Shown here in pieces: positions 61,133 to 64,000 of a stretch of 64,000 nt of DNA. Each line of letters starts with the position of its first letter. The stretch's first letter is position 1. A program made the position numbers and the translations under genes. The stretch is taken from positions 744,001 through 808,000 of the forward strand of contig NC_015172.1 of NCBI RefSeq assembly GCF_000190635.1, given 5' to 3'. The notes below the pieces were generated by a model. That model saw only the letters and a list, made by a program, of their open reading frames with translations. It did no database searches and was not told the origin of the DNA. This DNA comes from Syntrophobotulus glycolicus DSM 8271 (GTDB taxonomy: Bacteria; Bacillota; Desulfitobacteriia; Desulfitobacteriales; Syntrophobotulaceae).

Positions 61133-61540
61133 TTATGGATAAATCTTTCCTTCTACATTACACGCATGCCATGTCGAGGAATCTGTTTTCATTGTAGCAC
61201 CAATCGATTGATTTTTCAGAGTGGTTTCTGATACAATATAGTCAGCTCTTGTATTACCAGTTCCTGCAAAATTTGCTATTTCAGAAACTCTTGATCCATT
61301 GTGAGTCATCCAAAAATCTATGCCTGAACCGGCCCAACCTAAATATGAAACGTAGTTCTCCGCATAGCTGTCAGTATTAGTCTTAACTACAACTCCAGTG
61401 TTAAGAGAACCAGTGGCTGGCAACTTAAAATTATATTTGATAGCTTCCTGTGCAAGAGTACCTGCAAAAGCAACTTGTCCCATTAAAGAAATTGCCAATG
61501 CTGCAAATACGGTAAGACCTATTTTTTTCATTTTATTCAT
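61133..61540 (-). CDS. Secreted bacteriocin-like protein (DUF2712-like)
   Basis: A 135-residue exported protein: signal peptide with AISLMGQVAFAG cleavage region (about residue 27), then a beta-rich mature part of about 108 residues (YAENYVSYLGWAGSGIDFWM, RVSEIANFAGTGNTRADYIV, SIGATMKTDSSTWH). It resembles DUF2712/lactococcin-972-like proteins that lie next to ABC immunity genes. GGAGG lies 7 bases before ATG 61540. It may be a toxin released against neighbours, or a surface protein. Confidence 0.6.
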   Translation of the reverse strand: MNKMKKIGLTVFAALAISLMGQVAFAGTLAQEAIKYNFKLPATGSLNTGVVVKTNTDSYAENYVSYLGWAGSGIDFWMTHNGSRVSEIANFAGTGNTRADYIVSETTLKNQSIGATMKTDSSTWHACNVEGKIYP

Positions 61541-61680
61541 TTTTTTCCTCCCTACATAGATTTGATTTTCCTTGGTTTTTCTCTTGTTTTTATAGAATTG
61601 CTAATTTGCCAAAAGAATTTTGAAAAAATTTCCTCCTTCTTCTAAATCTCCCTTCACAAATATCCCCAGCAGGTGTACTA

Positions 61681-61762
61681 TAAAAACACCTACAATTTTG
61701 TGTAGGGGCAAACGCTTTCAGATCATTTGGTACTTTGCCGGTATAGATGATCTGGGGGCGTC
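61681..61762 (-). ncRNA. Candidate structured leader: pseudoknot plus terminator
   Basis: On the minus strand, reading toward the peptide gene: CAGATCAT (61754-61747) pairs with ATGATCTG (61726-61719), and GGCAAA (61739-61734) pairs with TTTGCC (61712-61707). The pairs interleave, so they would form an H-type pseudoknot; ACGC/GCGT adds an outer helix. Directly after it, CCTACA/TGTAGG (61706-61689) is followed by TGTTTTTA, a terminator. This is the layout of a riboswitch or attenuator, but it matches no class I know. Confidence 0.45.
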
Positions 61763-62014
61763 TTTATTTAAATGCGGTAGCATTTAAATACAATAGTAGA
61801 GATAAAGATTTCACATATCAGTTTCTAAATTAAACTTTTTTGGATGTTTATGCAAATAGATTTCCACCAATTTAGACCTCATTTGGGATATTAAACCTTA
61901 TATCTAATAATTATTTTACTATAATCAAAATACTTTTGCACCGAAAAAATGTTGCAGGATACCACAATTATTTTTGCGGTAAACTACAATCGTATATGTA
62001 AGCGCTGCATTTAA
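61763..62014. other. AT-rich intergenic region, promoter side of peptide gene
   Basis: No open frame. It contains a palindrome TTTAAATGC-GGTA-GCATTTAAA around 61767-61788 and several A/T runs. The promoter of the peptide gene and any response regulator sites should be here. Confidence 0.45.
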
Positions 62015-62015
62015 A

Positions 62016-62036
62016 AAGAGCCTCGCGGCTCTTGAA
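62016..62036. terminator. Bidirectional hairpin after the response regulator
   Basis: AAGAGCC (62016-62022) and GGCTCTT (62027-62033) form a 7-bp stem with a TCGC loop. On the minus strand T-rich sequence follows, fitting the end of the two-component operon. Confidence 0.75.
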
Positions 62037-62050
62037 TATTTTTTCGTAAT

Positions 62051-62701
62051 CTATATCAGGTCCTCATTTGGAATAACCCCCAGTCTTCTAGCTTCAAATA
62101 TCGCTTCTGATCTTGAGCGAACATTCAATTTCCCAAAAATCCTAGTCAAATTATATTCAACAACACGCTGACTTATTAACAAATAATCCGCAATTTCCTT
62201 ATTGCTCTTACCTCTGGCAACTTCTTTAAGAATCGATAGCTCCTTTTCATCGAACGATACTCCTTTTTCGTTATTTCCCGATGCTTTAATCTGTAAATCT
62301 TGACGCCTTAGTTGACGTAACAGGGATACGGGGATAACCGTTTCACCACGCAAAGCACATCGAATCGCAGTGACAAGTTGCTCTCTGGAAGCAGTCTTAC
62401 TGATAAATCCTGAGGCTTGTGCTTCTACTAATATATTAAAGTAAGGTGTAATCTCATATCCTGTATAAATGATTATGGGCGTATTCGAATCGATTTCAGT
62501 AACTCTACGAGTTAATTCTAATCCATTGATCTCGGGCAAGTTCAAATCAAACATCAGCACATCAAAAGTCTGACTTTTCAATATCGCTAGGGCTTCCGAA
62601 CTTGAAGTGACAATCGTTACTTTCATATCTTCTTGTTCAATCATGCTTTTGGTACCTTCACCGACAGAAGGATGATCATCGACTAATAATATGTGAATCA
62701 T
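62051..62701 (-). CDS. NarL/LuxR-type response regulator
   Basis: A 216-residue regulator: receiver domain with the phospho-acceptor Asp in DVLMFDLNLPEINGLEL (about residue 52) and Lys in GFISKTAS, then a LuxR-type DNA-binding domain (ILKEVARGKSNKEIADYLLI, then VEYNLTRIFGKLNVRSRSEA). It is encoded after its sensor kinase. It may control the peptide/ABC cassette that follows on the same strand. Confidence 0.92.
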   Translation of the reverse strand: MIHILLVDDHPSVGEGTKSMIEQEDMKVTIVTSSSEALAILKSQTFDVLMFDLNLPEINGLELTRRVTEIDSNTPIIIYTGYEITPYFNILVEAQASGFISKTASREQLVTAIRCALRGETVIPVSLLRQLRRQDLQIKASGNNEKGVSFDEKELSILKEVARGKSNKEIADYLLISQRVVEYNLTRIFGKLNVRSRSEAIFEARRLGVIPNEDLI

Positions 62702-62716
62702 CTTTATCTTTCCTCT

Positions 62717-64000
62717 CTAAATCACTTGTTCTGTTGCCACGAAATTCGTGTCAAGATCCATCCATATTGAAACTTCAAAGCTTTCACCTAAAGTTGAATA
62801 AATACGTGTCTCGCCTCCAAGGCTCGAAACTCGCTCTTTGATTCCGGATAAGCCCATATGATTAGATGTGAATTCCATGGATTGGAGATCCATACCAATA
62901 CCGTTATCGTGGTAATTTAACGCTAATAGACCATTACTATTATCTAATGTAATATTAATTTCTGTTGCTTTTGAATGTTTTGCTGCATTTGCCAGGAGCT
63001 CTTGTACAATTCGATAAATAGCCAGTATATGTTCATAATCTAAATCCAAGCTAAAATCCGTGGCATTGAAATTCACAACATAATCCGTTCGCAACTGAGC
63101 ATCAGCGATTAAATTCCTTATCGCATCTACGATCCTTGACTCATTTAGTAAAGATGGAAATAGATCATTGCACGTGATCCGAATTTCATGGGTTACATCA
63201 AGCAGCCCTTCGGCGATCTTATTTAATTCTTCCCTTAGATCTATAGGTAATCGATCATCCGACGATATTATTTGTAGTTTGCGATACCACAATATTTGCT
63301 CTTGAAGTACAGAATCGTGCAGGTCTGATGCAAGTCGGCGTCTTTCCTTTTCCGATAAGCTAAAGAGAAGGCGGGAAACCCAAGGACGTGCAGTGTCTTT
63401 TTGGCTGACCGCCTCCTCTAATTTATCGATTAAACCCTCAATCATATGTAGGTTTTCATAAACAACGCTAACATAAAAAGAGATGGTTTTAAGCCATACC
63501 CTTTCGTCTTGGTTATAATGGGTTCTATTTATTTTTCCTCTAATCCATAGAAAGTGATATTTGTTCTTCTCTTGACTGACTGTTAGTAAGACCCCATTGT
63601 CTATATCTATCAAATCTCCTACCGAAATTAAGTGGACATTGTTTTCTAACCATTCAAGGATAGTTAGTTTTGGCACATCCTGAGTTCCTGTTTTTATTAA
63701 TAATGAGTAGTCCGAGTCCGTTAAATCCAGTTCCAATAAGGAAATAGATTTGACGGATAAAACTTCTCTTACTTCCGTTATTAATTGTTCTTCTAAATCG
63801 GATACTTTCATTACCTTAGTAATATTCTGAGAAAATCGATTTAAACTCGCTTGAAAGTTAAATTTTTCTCTAAATAGTTTAGAACGAAGGCTCAAATCAA
63901 GTTCTTCTTTGGCATAAAGAAAGGCTATAATTCCAATATAAGTTACAATACCAACCTGAACTCTCTGGACAAACGTAAATCTCTTGGCAAGGTAGAATAA
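62717..64000 (-). CDS. Sensor histidine kinase, DegS/ComP-like (partial, 5' end outside window)
   Basis: The frame is open to the window edge, so the start is missing. Upstream of the apparent TTG at 63895 it still encodes a membrane helix (VGIVTYIGIIAFLYA). The middle has a GAF-like region; the HisKA_3 motif SDLHDSVLQEQILW carries the phospho-histidine, and the ATP-binding domain shows ELLANAAKHSKATEI and DNGIGMDL. It is the sensor partner of the NarL-type regulator, separated by 15 bases. Confidence 0.9.
   Translation of the reverse strand, partial: LFYLAKRFTFVQRVQVGIVTYIGIIAFLYAKEELDLSLRSKLFREKFNFQASLNRFSQNITKVMKVSDLEEQLITEVREVLSVKSISLLELDLTDSDYSLLIKTGTQDVPKLTILEWLENNVHLISVGDLIDIDNGVLLTVSQEKNKYHFLWIRGKINRTHYNQDERVWLKTISFYVSVVYENLHMIEGLIDKLEEAVSQKDTARPWVSRLLFSLSEKERRRLASDLHDSVLQEQILWYRKLQIISSDDRLPIDLREELNKIAEGLLDVTHEIRITCNDLFPSLLNESRIVDAIRNLIADAQLRTDYVVNFNATDFSLDLDYEHILAIYRIVQELLANAAKHSKATEINITLDNSNGLLALNYHDNGIGMDLQSMEFTSNHMGLSGIKERVSSLGGETRIYSTLGESFEVSIWMDLDTNFVATEQVI

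Noticed and set aside
61681-61762. c-di-GMP-I riboswitch before the peptide gene
   Set aside because: GGCAAA is present but the rest of the GEMM core (GGGACGCAAAG and its tetraloop receptor) is missing.

Overview
The window looks like chromosome of an anaerobic, probably sulfate- or organohalide-respiring Clostridia bacterium of the Desulfitobacterium/Desulfosporosinus/Dehalobacter kind. This rests on strong AGGAGG ribosome sites, many TTG/GTG starts, Firmicutes-type phage genes, a guanidine-I riboswitch, and a CxxCxxCxxxCP ferredoxin with a CCGCCC-type cysteine cluster. The genus is inference. Most of the window is accessory DNA.

Layout. (1) 1-22210: the middle and late part of a Mu-like transposable prophage. 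It runs from a GemA-like tail end and the Mor activator through holin, terminase, portal, F head protein, I protease with a nested scaffold, capsid, contractile tail, baseplate, a Kelch-like repeat tail fibre and small right-end genes. The early (transposase) part lies left of the window. Unexpected extras inside the operon are a 2[4Fe-4S] ferredoxin between sheath and tube, an inverted membrane-protein gene, and an unfamiliar gene followed by helically phased GCGTTA repeats. (2) 22248-24370: broken IS elements, a GNAT enzyme, a relaxase fragment and a DinJ/YafQ toxin-antitoxin pair. (3) 24370-39330: a guanidine-nitrogen locus. It holds a MerR-type regulator, two MerR-type promoters with 19-bp spacers, two NifI-like PII proteins, an ABC importer, a guanidine-I riboswitch, a DUF1989 pair (carboxyguanidine deiminase), a urea/guanidine carboxylase and a split allophanate hydrolase. 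It is followed by a BirA-controlled biotin uptake and ligase operon that would supply the carboxylase's cofactor. (4) 39414-49795: a defence-type island made of an AAA+ ATPase, a VWA protein, a small ORF and a complete type I Wadjet system (JetABCD). (5) 49900-56434: gene debris (DUF3102, TetR, sigma factor, DUF2089, DUF6518-like, IS ends) mixed with an intact ferredoxin-domain protein and two exported proteins. (6) 56484-64000: a methyltransferase, then a very AT-rich minus-strand cassette of a four-gene ABC system, a secreted bacteriocin-like peptide with a structured leader, and a NarL-type two-component system that runs off the window.

How the genes work together. Guanidine would enter by the ABC importer and be carboxylated by the biotin enzyme. 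Carboxyguanidine would be deiminated to allophanate by the DUF1989 pair, and allophanate cleaved by AtzF to ammonium and CO2. The AtzF C-terminal domain is a separate gene 10 kb away, yet it carries the same MerR-type promoter as the main operon. Control appears layered: MerR-type promoters, tandem leader hairpins, an internal guanidine riboswitch and PII proteins.

The most unusual signals are the NifI pair in a non-nif guanidine operon, the split AtzF tied together by one promoter type, the ferredoxin in a phage tail operon, the AAA+/VWA pair beside Wadjet, and the pseudoknot-plus-terminator leader before the bacteriocin-like gene.
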